A DNA stretch of 64,000 nt from Neurospora intermedia (taxonomy: Eukaryota > Ascomycota > Sordariomycetes > Sordariales > Sordariaceae), in NCBI GenBank assembly GCA_037102815.1, contig BTPP01000012.1, positions 248,001-312,000 of the forward strand. The letters are read 5' to 3'. A program made the translations under genes and the position numbers. Positions 21,654-32,437 of this stretch are shown piece by piece. Positions within the stretch are counted from its first letter, which is position 1. Every line of letters begins with the position of its first letter. The notes under the pieces were generated by a model. The model saw only the letters and a program-made list of their open reading frames with translations. It made no database searches and was not told the origin of the DNA.

Positions 21654-23427
21654 CTAAATGCGTGGCAAGTGCTTGTTGAGAAATGCCTTCCTTGCTTGAG
21701 CTTGAACATGTGCATCGAGTGCCCGCATTTCCGCTTCCAATTGGTTTTGCGCTAGGATAGGGTTCTGAACATTGTCGACTGGTCCTTGGGCTTCGATTTG
21801 GGCTTGAAGCATGTGGACGTGACAACGCCTCCGGAGCGACGCCAGCCGTTCCCTCTCTTTGCTCCATCGCTCCGGGGTATACGGGACTGCAGTACTGCAA
21901 AGCGCTTTAAAGTATTCATACCGGATCGGGCCTGTTTTACACAATCCAACATCAGCCCCAAAAAGGTTCAACCAAAGAAACAGTTCGACGGAACAACACA
22001 GATAAGAACGGGACGTTCCTTCAAAGGTAAATAGTCGCCCAAGTCAAGTTCTGTCCTCGACCCAAAGCCAAAATAGCAAGAAAAGGCAGGCAGGAGGTAA
22101 GTACTTACTCCAGTAATCAGCAGTAAGCCACCTTGTCCATTGCCGAAAACATATCACTTCCACGTTGTGCGCAACCTCCAACGCGCCCGCTTTATAGCCC
22201 TGATACGACCTCGCTATCTTCTCACCTGGGTACTCTCCTTGCGGCCACAGATGCACGGGCGGGAACCTGTTATCTTGGTCATCCCGGTATTCGTTCACTA
22301 CCACCTGGAATACAACTCGGTATTTTCCCTGTTTGCACGGGAACCTCACGTGGTGAAAGACGAAATACAAATCATTCTCGTTTATGGAAAGAAGGCCGTG
22401 TTTGGAGGAACTGAGCGTTTGTACTATCCATAGCGGGCCGCGAGAGGCGCGCTTGCCAAACGGGGTGCGGTGCGTCGAGGTGTCGGTGATAATGTCTGCA
22501 TCAACAATGGTGTCTTGATTGACAACAGTATCTTGCTCAATAATTGGGGCCTCGTCTTTGTGGTTAACCTTGTTTCCGTCTTCGTGGTTAATGGTACCTT
22601 TGTCCGCATCTTGATCTACTGAGTTCCTCTCAGATGGGGGCGCAGGCCTCGCGGAGTTGTTTCTTTCCACGGTTGTGTCCGCTTTGATGGTTGTAACGGC
22701 TTTGCTTTTGGCGTTGTAATGATGGATGTATTGTTTCTGCTGAACAGGTTTCGACTGGACAGTAACTGGGTGCCTAGTGATTGGATGGAACAGGGGGAGA
22801 ATATTCCCTAAGAGAAGGTCAGTCAGGCCCCAAAACATCGTGCATGAGAATTTGTGTCTCGTTTATGTTTGATTGAGTGTGGTCTGTGTCCGCAGAAGGC
22901 ACTGGGGGGCAGGGAGAAAGAAGTAGTATGAGGCAGTATCCAAGTAGGCCTTGGTTCTTTTTGGTCTCTCCACTGGCAAGGATAGAGAAACAAGACAGGG
23001 ACAGAGGCAGCCGGATCGGAAACGGATATGGTGCCATTTCCAGGGGCACATTACCTTCTTTATCTAGGTAGTTGCCTCTGTCATCCATGTGGTGTATCAC
23101 ATGCCCGTCTTTATCCACCTGCTCTACCGACTTCATCACCACCTCCTTCGGTTGCTGTTCTTCCTCGTCTTCGACGAGAAAAACCTTCATGTTCACTACG
23201 GTGTTCCCCTAGAGCGCCGGGTTTGGTCGTGGGTTGACGGCAATAACAGCAGCATACTCGATCAGCCCACCGGAGACGGCTTTAGGCTGGGGTGAGACGA
23301 TGAGTCTAGCAGCGACGGGGCGGCCATCTAGGCTTCGTATCATGGGTTGAGGGCAGCGTTTCCGGATTTCGTGATTTATGTGGCCACTGTGGGCGTCGTA
23401 CCATCGAGATGTGGTGATGTCGCTCAT
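21654..23427 (-). pseudogene. Gene A: velvet-like protein gene with an in-frame stop
   Basis: Three exons on the minus strand, 23427-23055, 22807-22109 and 21931-21654, join in frame (373+699+278 bases = 450 codons). Intron 1 starts GTAATG and ends CTTAG after a CTGAC branch point; intron 2 starts GTAAGT and ends ACAG. Codon 73 is TAG (23209-23211), while the same frame stays coding on both sides, so the gene is either inactivated (CAG to TAG is a typical RIP change) or started downstream at the ATG of MKVFLVEDE. Visible features: ARLIVSPQPK early, then an acidic linker, then RGPLWIVQTLSSSK, LYFVFHHVRFPCKQGKYRVV and HLWPQGEYPG. The order and spacing resemble the velvet domain of fungal regulators (VVQQP segment; later FVF-D-S-G-FRLRF segment). 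The last exon is a Gln/Ala/Arg-rich helix. Gene B 4 kb upstream is a relative. Function unknown. Confidence 0.55.
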
Positions 23428-24756
23428 CTTGAGGGTACTTTTGTGGTGATGAAGGCACTGCTGTGTGGGTGATGAAATTTAGGGGAACGTATGAAGTAGT
23501 GGATACTGTGAAGATAATAGCTAGTTTAATCAATGATAGTGACCATGTAGAGCCGAGGGAATTATCGATGATGCCGTCAAGCAATTATGCAGTGAAGAGA
23601 GGGCGCTCTAATTGTTCAAAGACTTTTCGTGGAACAAGCGATTTAACAAAGAGAACAAAAATATCTGATTTCTGATTCCAAAAGCACCTTCCGAGGGTAG
23701 CTGTCTGTCTGTCATGCCTTCCAGAGTTAAGACGACAATGACTCATGCTAATGTCAATTCCTGGAACATCACTATGAAACAGGCGGTTCCTTCCAAGATT
23801 AGTGTTCCTTCTTTCCGCAGGTAACAAGTGGAAAATACCTCTACGGAAGTACTTAGTTACCTAGCCAGTCCATCTGGCCCAGCCTTGTTCCTCCCTACTG
23901 CTCCCTATCTCCCGAGTAACATCCATTTTCTGCTCATTCTGCCTCGTTGTCCATCGCGTCCTGCCCGTTCTGCTTCGTCTTGCTCACTCTGTGTTTCTCT
24001 CCTGAATGCGATGACGCACTCCTATCGGATAGGTCGATACCGCTTTCACGTTGAATAGGCAGACTCAATACAGGTGATTCGAGTTTCTGTCGAGAGATCG
24101 AGTTACGGCGCGTAAGTCGGTTGGTTAGATGTTACATGCAACATCCCCCTTCCTTAAGTATTGTAGACCGGGCATTGTGCTACAGGCCGTAGCGCCTGTT
24201 CATCACCAACCAAGGTGGGTAGTTCTTGGCTGAGAGAAGTAGTGTATACAGGCTGTGTTCAGCATCACGCACCAGATGGCAAAGGTAAGATGCTGTGCAC
24301 CGAACATTGAGCGCTCTGAAGTAATAGAAGACGATGCGTGCGATAGCGTCCGCATTTCCTGCTCAAGATCAAGGGCTATATTGCGATTATACCTTCTCCG
24401 CCGTGCCAGCCCCAATTTTCGAGCCTCATGCCCCCTCCCTCCTCAAATCATTTCTTGCAATTATCTGCTTGAATAATTGCACGAAATTCAGCAGCTACCT
24501 AAACACGCAAACCATCGCAGCAGTAGATCGCTCTCGTAAGCTTGTGGACAGCCAAAGCGTCGGTCACCTCGGTAGATCCAGTGAGCGCCGCACCCGGTCG
24601 AAACCATGAGGTTCCATAACTTTCTTGGAGAAGCATCCGTAAGACACGTTTGCCATGATTGGGCAGAGCGACGAGTGCTAGATTCACTGTTGCAAGACAT
24701 TCACGTAGCCTACCAGAATCTGCAAACTGCTAGGTACTTTTAGCCGCCCTGGCCTT
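23428..24756. other. Region with gene relics, no intact gene
   Basis: Upstream of gene A. The segment 23660-23880 is one copy of a repeat seen again at 25.7 and 26.7 kb. On the minus strand at about 24420-24180 one frame reads FYYFRALNVRCTASYLCHLV and on through KNYPPWLVMNRRYGL, preceded by three stops that could each derive from CAA or CGA by C-to-T change. This looks like a degraded coding segment of unknown origin. Confidence 0.45.
23660..23880 (-). repeat. Degraded copy 3 of a dispersed gene fragment
   Basis: Shares the block around CACCTTCCGAGGGTAG, a TGTCATGCCTTCCA stretch and the downstream CCAGTCCA-CTG-CCCAGCC string with 26.65-26.86 kb, and the first two with 25.69-25.77 kb. On the minus strand it carries the end of one exon (SDVPGIDIS) and the beginning of the next, as in the better copy at 25.9 kb. 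Confidence 0.6.
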
Positions 24757-25914
24757 CTACTCTTCTTGCAAGAAGCGGCGGATTTCTGGATGGACGGGAT
24801 TCTTCATGTCCTCTTCTTTGAGGCGGATCCTATCACCGCGTTGTTCGACCTGTTCCAAGATTGGATCGTCTTGAGCTCTCGGTCCTAGTCTGCCAGAATA
24901 CAAAAGCCACGAATTGGGATTGACAAGTTCCGTCACCTGTGAATAACGGTGTTAGTCTAAGTGGGCAAAGCCTACATTGAAGACAAAAGCCAAGGCAATC
25001 CGTCTTGGGTGTCTTGGAGGGGAGTACTTCGTTTGAAGCATTGTTGGACAGTGGCAAGGCATTTGTGACACCACAAAAGCCCTAATAAGTGTCTTCCAAT
25101 GCCTTTCTTTGTCTTAGCAAAGCCTTCAAAACTGGAAAGTAAGCCTTCAAGACAAAAAGATATTGATCTCATGGTGTTACCTGATAGTGAGAAAGCTCTA
25201 TAGTTATGCTTTTCCATGTTTAGTGCAGTGAAGCATTGCCTTTTGGTACCAGAATACCTCTAACCATGCAACGAATCAAGTCTGGATTGTACAAACCCCG
25301 AATTCCTTCCGAGTTTGGCAACACAATTTACGAAGTAGCGCCTTCCATTGGAGAGTAGAATACAAGTCCTTCTTTCCTACTTCTATCTTATTGCGTCAGA
25401 TTTTTTGTTCTCGTGCTCCCGCGACATTCTTTTGGCAAGTGAAGTGACTGTTTGTTGAATGGACTCGGGCATGCACAATGCACGTGCACCTTTAGCATCA
25501 TACATGCAGTCCAAATTGGATCTCTTAAGTGCGATGACTGAAGATGAGTGTACTTCCTGTATGCATCTCCATTACCAATATCCAACCGCAATACAGACAG
25601 CATACTCACCGTAGATATGTCAAAATCCGTGATCAAACGAGTCTGTTCCTGCCAAAGCCAGAACTGCAGTAACTTTGACGATCCCGATCCAAGAGCGCCT
25701 TCCGAGGGTAGTTAGCTGTCTACCTGTCATGCCTTCCAAGGTCAGACGGACAATGACTCCTACCTACTGGGGTTGATCGAGGTGCTTGGACTGAAGGAAC
25801 GTCGCTTGCATCCAGTCTGCGGACTTCCGTAAGGTCCCAAACATATCGAGAGATTTCAGACCAATCTCTGCAAGCATGTAAAGGCATCCATTGATTGATC
25901 ACAACTGTCAGCAT
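24757..25914 (-). pseudogene. Gene C: best copy of an unidentified multi-exon gene, incomplete
   Basis: Several exon-like segments in order on the minus strand. About 25914-25769: RDWSEISRYVWDLTEVRRL and on to SVQAPRSTP, followed by a GTAGGTAGG donor. About 25705-25617: after a GCTAAC branch and AAG acceptor, a frame reading SKLLQFWLWQEQTRL then TDFDIST, followed by a perfect GTGAGTATGC donor. 24936-24757: after a CTAACACC branch and TTCACAG acceptor, 59 codons including ELVNPNSWLLYSGRLGP and ending RRFLQEE then TAG. I could not join the second and last segments through 25.6-24.94 kb, where frames are broken. No family recognised. May be a pseudogene or a gene with short exons I failed to place. 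Confidence 0.4.
25560..25775 (-). repeat. Dispersed gene fragment, copy 1
   Basis: Aligns with 26535-26730 (shared words TCAAAATC-GTAATCAAA-CGAG, GCCTTCCGAGGGTAG, TGTCATG-CTTCCA) and with 23.68-23.74 kb. Contains the intact exon of gene C between its acceptor and GTGAGT donor. Confidence 0.7.
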
Positions 25915-26009
25915 TAAGCAGAAGAGTCTTGCAAAGGGGGAACGTTATGCATTGTTCATACTCCCGTGAAATCGATAAGTTACCCTCCATATATGCATAT
26001 CCCTACGTC

Positions 26010-26062
26010 TGCGTAAGATAAAAAAAAAAAGAAGAAAAAAAAAAAAAAAGAAAAAAAAAAAA
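26010..26062. repeat. A-rich tract
   Basis: About 50 bases of A interrupted only by single G or AGAAG steps. No transposon end was recognised beside it. Confidence 0.8.
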
Positions 26063-26228
26063 CCAGAACAAGCAACACAGAACAACACAACTAACAAGGG
26101 GATATCCTGCCATTCCATCTTCACACGCATCGGTATTCCTCTAGCTGCACCACGATGGCGCATCGCTTCGCAACTGCTGCCTTCTATTGCGGCCCCGACC
26201 TGCCCCCCGTACGCTCCCCTCAGTGTTC

Positions 26229-26860
26229 CTAGCTTGCTGGCGGCGGTCTCCCCCATGCTCCAGTTGGTACATAATGCTGGGGAGCCCTACTATCCCCCTC
26301 AACGGATTCGCGGTTCCTAGCCCCCGTTTGTTGCTCCAGTCCCGATAAGAACATAGCTGGAAGGTGTTGGTGATGCGGCCGGTCGAGGAATGTCAAGATC
26401 ATCAAGCTAGGTATGTTCGAGGTACTTTTGTTTGAACGGTTCCCACAACTCCTCAATCTCCTCTTTCCCGGAATTAGGCTTTGAACAATAACAGTTCGTG
26501 TCCAGGAATGCCTTGACTGCCTTGTCCACCCCAAGCTTTCATTTCCATCTCGAACAACAACGCAAACAGAATATTCACTAAAGTTACGTCAAAATCTGTA
26601 ATCAAAACGAGTGTATTATCAAAGCCAAAAATGCAGTAACGTTACTAGTAACTATCCAAATCCGAGAGCACCTTCCGAGGGTAGGTGTTTGCCTGTCATG
26701 TCTTCCATGGTAAGATGGGCAATGGCTCCTGCATGTGTTGTTTCTTGGGAAACATCACAGCACATAACGAAGTGATCCCGTCTCAAGCTATTGTCCCTTC
26801 CTCCCGACAAAAAACCATGAGAGTAATCACCCAGTCAGTCCAGCTGACCCAGCCCTGTCC
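26229..26860 (-). pseudogene. Degraded second copy of gene C
   Basis: Minus strand. The exon corresponding to gene C's WLWQEQ exon (about 26680-26590) has several stops. The GTGAGT donor has become GTGAAT. After it, from about 26529, a frame reads LGVDKAVKAFLDTNCYC, then EEIEELWEPFKQKYLEH before a TAG, and continues LDDLDIPRPAASPTPSSYV before another TAG. This segment has no visible counterpart in gene C at 24.9-25.6 kb and may show part of the ancestral protein lost there. Product unknown. Confidence 0.45.
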
Positions 26861-27031
26861 TTCATTGAGTGTGTTGACCCTTCACCTGGTCTGTTCCGTC
26901 CTGTGTCCTACTTAGGTAGTTTCTTCCTTCCTTCAGCTTTCTAGCCGAGCTCATACAGAGCTTCTTTCCCACGAAGCTCTTGCCCCTGGATGGGACTTCA
27001 AGCTCGCTGATCGCCATTGCGATTAGTTAGC

Positions 27032-27844
27032 CTAGGGGGCAAACGGCTGAACCTGAATAGCCGCAAGCCTGGCTACGATGAGCTGTTGTTCTGGGGCTGC
27101 ATCATTTTGAATACAATCAGAAACTGGTTAGTGGACGGTGTTCTTCATTACAGAAGAAGAAAGGTAGCACGTAATTCCGAGTCAGTAGACTTACACAAAG
27201 GATTCTGTCGTTCCACTCCAGCTTCCTCCTTTACCTCCAAACTTTCGCGGAGTTGGAAAATACCCGCGACGTATCTGGGCTCCTGCGGAACGTCCGGCTT
27301 TCCGCCGGGCCACAGCTCATCGGGCAAAATGATTGGGTCCAGCTTTATTTCCTCCGTGGAGGGATTTGTTTCCTCCGTGAAGGGATTTGGTGACAGGTTA
27401 TACTGAGTGCGCACAAAACACCTTGAACCACAACTCGACTTTACCGGCGGCGAGGAACCGGGTGTTGTCGACAAGGACATACATGTTTTTTGGGTCGTTA
27501 GGAAGGAAACGGACGCGAAATCTCCATTCGCTGGGTTGCTGGTGGGGCATTACGAGATTCCAATCGTTATCTTCTTCTGGGTTGTCAAAGGTAAGGGTGA
27601 CAAAGCTTTCGTCGGCTCGCCAGTGTTCAAGGTTGGGCTTCGAGATCTTGAAAACGGTGACGCATGGGATGGCCTCGCCTTTGGAAATTTGATCTGGGGG
27701 TGGGACAACCAGTTCAGCATCGACTAGACGCTTTTTGTCGGATTCCGAGAAGACGCGTGGCTCTGTGAGGGTGCCTTTTTTGTTCTTGATACTACCAAAG
27801 CCAGGCGTGAAAAGCCCCTGCCCCTGAAGTCCGTTGTTAGCCAT
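27032..27844 (-). pseudogene. Gene B: relative of gene A with a single-base frameshift
   Basis: From the ATG at 27844 (MANNGLQGQGLF) the frame runs to VELWFKVFCAHSV and a stop near 27400. Removing one T from a TTTT run at about 27411-27414 would continue the protein as VRTQYNLSPNPF and on to DELWPGGKPDVPQ, which aligns with gene A (HLWPQGEYPG, followed in both by an Arg...Ala-Gly...Leu-Glu-Val pattern). The N-terminal RLVDAELVVPPPDQ also matches gene A's RPVAARLIVSPQPK. An intron at 27194-27097 (GTAAGT, CTAAC, CAG) leads to a last exon ending IQVQPFAP and TAG at 27032-27034. A 21-base internal duplication encodes PFTEET/PSTEEI. Either a recent pseudogene or a sequence error; the rest is well preserved. 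Role unknown. Confidence 0.6.
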
Positions 27845-29042
27845 GATGGAAGAGTTACAATTGTGTGAATGTTTGTGACTCGTGAGTGGAATGATTGCGG
27901 TATGTTGTTGGGAACAATACCTCTAGATATCTAGTTCTGCGTTATCCCACCGAATTTATACCCAAATGCCATAGCGAAGCGTCACTCACATCGGCCACGC
28001 AATTTCTTACACTTCAAGCCAACATCTTCACGTTGGATGTTGCAAAATGAACATACTTTTGTTGCTCCGGCGCTACCTGGGCACCGGAAACATCCCGATG
28101 AGCTCTAGGCATCTCCCTCGTAGGTGTGTACACGCCAGCGCGATGCCAGATGGAAAAAGTTGGTCGGTGTTCGAAACGTGTTGTTGGACCTCGTATGCTT
28201 TGTGCCGTACCAACGATTGACTTGAGCCCAATGATGACTTCATATCTCCCCTTGATCGAATTCACATGACATCTTTCTGTTTCCTCTGAATCCATTGAGG
28301 ATCCTATCAATGATGGTTCCTTTCAGACGGGTTGTTGGTTTCGAGCCCCTGAGCCGTACCGTGCGAACACTTGGGACTTTGGCAGCATAGCGAGGCATTG
28401 CTTCGTGCCACAGACCACAGTGTTTGTTTGTTTACTTCGACCCAACATTAAATGTTCACAAAGGTGCCGGCTCGTACTGTTCGGTACGCATGGACGTTGG
28501 AAAACCAGTTTACAGTCAGCATCCAGCTCGAAAATGAGGTGGTAATCACGTATTGTGACTTGTAATCGGGATCAGGGGAAAGAATGCTCGACGTTGAATA
28601 GAAACATGGAGAAAGCACTGACAAATCTATATCTGCTAGTAAGGACTGACTTCCTTTCAAGCACTTGACCAGCTGGCTATACATGCTCGCACAATTACTT
28701 GTATGTCAAAGGGGGAAAAAATCCCAGGCTGCAAACTAGACTGTCATCCAGACCAGGGCTCGAAACACGGCATTGTGAGATCTTCAAAGCAAGTAGGTCC
28801 TGGCACATATCATCTGCTGTTCTGAAGCAGCGGGGAATGCATCTAGAAAGTCTTGTCTGTGCGAAGGCTCAACACTGAGAACTTGGGGAGTATCGGAGCT
28901 CATTGGAGAAAGAAAGACTGGAAGAAACCAGCAGAAAGAGGGAAAATTTGACGAGAAGGAGATGAGTGAACGTTCAATGGCCTCAACTGGCAGCCACTCA
29001 TGCAGTTCAGTTTGCAATGGCTGGACGAATTTGATCAATGAA
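27801..29042. repeat. Duplicated block, copy 1 (5' end and upstream of gene B)
   Basis: Bases 27801-27900 line up without gaps, at a constant offset of 21900, with 49701-49800. Bases 28616-29042 line up with 49894-50306. The intervening 27960-28610 is absent from the second copy. Orientation is the same in both. Much of the mismatch is C/T or G/A. Confidence 0.8.
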
Positions 29043-31696
29043 TCGCCCTTCCAAAAGCGCTGTAAGCGAGCTACAAGCACACTGATGCCAAACAAAAGGG
29101 ACACTTGATGTCTGGAGGTAAAGAGCACAGAGCATGAGGTCCCCTTTGGAACATGGGGGCCTTCTTCGGCCTGATGAGGCTCTTCAGAGGGGAGAGTAGT
29201 TGTGTGAAAACAATACTGAGGATGGTGGCGCGCGAGATGTGGCGTTCACATGGTGTAGCAGGGTTCTGTGCTGGTGAACAAGAGGCGTGGCTGTAACGGG
29301 AAGTTCTCTGCCCGTCCAGCGATGTTCATGCCAGCAGCAGCGCTGCCCTGTGATGGAAGTGGACTGTGGACTGGTGCGTCGAAATCCTTGCGGACAGCGT
29401 CGGCACATGAATACAGGTCCGATTGACCGGAATGTGGGCGTTCTCGGCCCGCCGGAGAGCATCTCAAAGACTCACCAGACAAAAGTTGGACCAGGGGATT
29501 TCTACCAAGAGGTACCCTAGGTAAGGAAGGTGAAGAAGCGGATGAGACACGGTTGGATCCCCAGGCAGAATTGTACGTTAGCGCTCAGTCTTTGAAGGTG
29601 AGGAATTAGGTAAGTACACTCATGCTTCAAGGAAAAATCAGCACTCACCCCCGTGCTCAAGGGCACTCCAAGACCCTAGCCCATGTTCAGATGAAGTTTC
29701 CTTGTGTCATGTTCAGCTCATTTGCGTTGCGAGCTCGCGGGGTGGTCGCCTTCGGGCGGCAACAGCGAGTGTCATCCCCTGGACGGTCTTGCCTGTCCCT
29801 CTTGCCCGTTTCGCCTGCCCTCCTTGTTACGAGCACATCCGTCACAGCTAAGATACCTTCTCCTCGAGGATACACAGACGAGGGATACCCCCACGCGGTG
29901 GCCAATTTGCTGCCATACCTGCCTTCATATACTGGTCGCCAGCTGGGCAAGATTATTGCATATTAGCATGCAGAAGAGTTTTATTCTGTCCTAGTACCTA
30001 CGCAACAAGCGGATAGCAACGGGACAAGACCTTACGGCCAGAGAATCATCCCACCACGGCAAAATCTCATCGCATCGCACCGTTTCCGAGCCACCTCAAC
30101 AGCGAGCTATTGATTCCATCCTACCGTGCGACCCTCTTGTGAGGAACCATCCCTCAATTCTTCGCGCGGTGATCGACCTCTCCCTTCCCAATGAAGCTTA
30201 TTCTCCGAGGTCGTGAAGGAAAAAAGTCCACACGGAATCCTTCCTTCCAGAAACCGGGACCCCAGCGACGGAAGGCAGGCAGGTGCAAAGGAAAATTTCC
30301 GTCATTAGCACCAACCAAGAAGTTGCCCGGGCCGTCCAGGTACGGATGCAAGTGCGGAGAACAAAGAGGCAAGCGCGAGCGGGAAGGCTCATCACGCAAG
30401 AGGACCCCCGACTGATGTGCTCAATCTGGACGCCAATCGTCCGCCCGAACGAGCAATCCATGGTCTATCCGCCGCAGCTTGCAAGCGCCAACCACCTCAA
30501 TGACAGCTCGGTACTACCTGTTTGTCCGCGCTGCCAGAGCTGCTGTATTGAGTGAAGCTGTTGATGATTGAGTACCCGAATTGATATCGGAGGAGGGGAA
30601 GATGTCATTGGCGCTGGCTGGAGACAGCAACTACTGCTTATGGCGATGCAATTCTCAATCATGCCAAAGGTTTTAAACAGCCACTTTTCACTTCACACAT
30701 TTACAATGCATTGCACGTCCATATGCCACCGCAATGCTTTAGTGTCGATGCGATGCAATGTTGACATTCCATGCTCTCGAGATCCCCGTCTTGTCAGGGG
30801 CAGATGGAGTCGCCTGACGCACGGACCACATGCGGTCATTTCAGTTCAGCGCGAAAGGTCGTTCAGTTCGGCGAGCGCTCCAAAAAATTCCACTGGTGAG
30901 GTTTCTAGACGCTTCCAGCTTTTTGTGACGGCAGTAGAAGAAGAAACTCAACGACAACGTTGACGAGGCATAACTGGAACTATTCGTGAGCAGTTTGTCC
31001 ATCTCACTGTAGACCTAAACCCAAAGAAAGAACTCAATCCTGAAATCCATTTGTATCTCATTTCATGTCATTTCTTCCTTGAAGCTTGCGACGAAGTCCA
31101 GACCCATCAAAACGCCGAAGCTATACTCAAAACAAGTCTGACAACACATAACGACGGGCTTACTTTTTTCTGTTGCGCACATCCTTGTCCAAGATCCATA
31201 TCCGCGTCCGCCGCATCTCACAATTCAACCGCGGCTTTCTCTTGACCAGATCCATTCATCCACAAACACCCCAAAGACAAGCCTAGTCGACGCTTGCAAC
31301 AGCTGCTAGCCAAACCAGCCGGACAGCCAGTCCGGACGAATCACCGTTTGGTACACTAAACCGCAACCGAGCATCACCACCATCTTGCTCACCACGACTG
31401 CCTGCGAATTGGCTATTGAATCTCAAAGCAACGCTGTCGGAAAAAGACCTAGACCTCTCAGAGACGGTTAAGACCCCCACGCTTTTTTGAGCTTGAGCTT
31501 GAGGTACCGGTACCTTCCAGTTTCGGTTTACCTACAGGTACCTCTACCTAAACACAAGCACTCAACCCTCGGCTTCAGTGGAGTTTTCACCACCACCACC
31601 AAACAGACCAAACCAAGCTGTCTCACCAACCACTCATTCCATACCTAGAGAGTGGTCATCAACGGACCATTCAAAGAAGAAACATACCGTGCTGTG
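29043..31696. other. Intergenic region, no gene seen
   Basis: Open frames are short and lack codon bias or plausible splice partners. A CCTAGGTA word lies at 29516-29523. The final 200 bases are CA-rich leader sequence of the next gene, with a palindromic AGGTACCT at about 31536. Confidence 0.5.
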
Positions 31697-32437
31697 ATGT
31701 ATAGCCTCCTCAGGCCAGCAGCATCAGCAGCGCGCAGATTTTCCACGCGATCTCTCCCCTCCCAGATCAGCACTTTCATCAGCAGCACCCAGAGAGTACC
31801 AGTACCTATTACTCAGACTCTCACTCAAAAGACTCTCAGAGACTCAAAGAGGCTCATTCACACTTCCATCGCTAGACCTAGTATTCCTTCACAAGGGCAG
31901 TCACAGTCACAGCCACAGCACCAAAAGATGGATACTACTTCTATTACCACCACCAAAGCGCACCCCGCAACGGCGGGCTGCTCATCAAGCACGTCACCCG
32001 TCCCCGGTATCACCTCATCCACTTCCACTTCCAGCACCCACCCTACGGCCTCTGTCGCCGATACCACTACTCCCCCCCACCGACCAACCCAATTCGGTCC
32101 CGAAGAAGTGAACGACGACCCCCTCGCCGACCCCCTCTCCGTAGAACACCAAAAGCTCGAAAACAACAATAACCCCCTCCCTTTACCCTCTCCAGAGACC
32201 GCCACCCCCGTTTCTCCAGATCAACAACCGAAAGTGGTGACAGTCAACGGACAAGCTGTTGCCTTGGACAATTTAGGCCCGATGGTGGTGCATAAAGATG
32301 GAACGATTTCGCGGATTGCGAATTGGCCTGAGATGACAGAGATTGAAAGGGAGAATACCCTGAGGATTTTGGGCAAGAGGAATCAGTTGCGGTTGACGAA
32401 TTTGAGGGAGGGGAGGGTGAATGGGGAGGGTATGTAG
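31697..32437 (+). CDS. Probable mitochondrial protein with a conserved C-terminal motif
   Basis: 246 residues from the ATG at 31697; the open frame extends 15 codons upstream but only from a GTG. The start MYSLLRPAASAARRFSTRS is a textbook mitochondrial presequence (Arg/Ser/Ala, no acids). Residues about 30-175 are Ser/Thr/Pro-rich linker. The last 60 residues (DNLGPMVVHKDGTISRI, NWPEMTEIERENTLRILGK) form a compact block that I believe recurs in small fungal mitochondrial proteins; I cannot name its function. Its gene converges on cys-3. Confidence 0.75.
   Translation: MYSLLRPAASAARRFSTRSLPSQISTFISSTQRVPVPITQTLTQKTLRDSKRLIHTSIARPSIPSQGQSQSQPQHQKMDTTSITTTKAHPATAGCSSSTSPVPGITSSTSTSSTHPTASVADTTTPPHRPTQFGPEEVNDDPLADPLSVEHQKLENNNNPLPLPSPETATPVSPDQQPKVVTVNGQAVALDNLGPMVVHKDGTISRIANWPEMTEIERENTLRILGKRNQLRLTNLREGRVNGEGM

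Noticed and set aside
26010-26062. Poly(A) tract as the tail of a retroposon
   Set aside because: No target-site duplication or reverse-transcriptase frame beside it; the similar tract at 50.6 kb has unrelated flanks.
29184-29500. Overlapping short frames with cysteines near 29.2-29.5 kb
   Set aside because: Frames on both strands are short, share no similarity to the local gene families and lack splice signals in phase.
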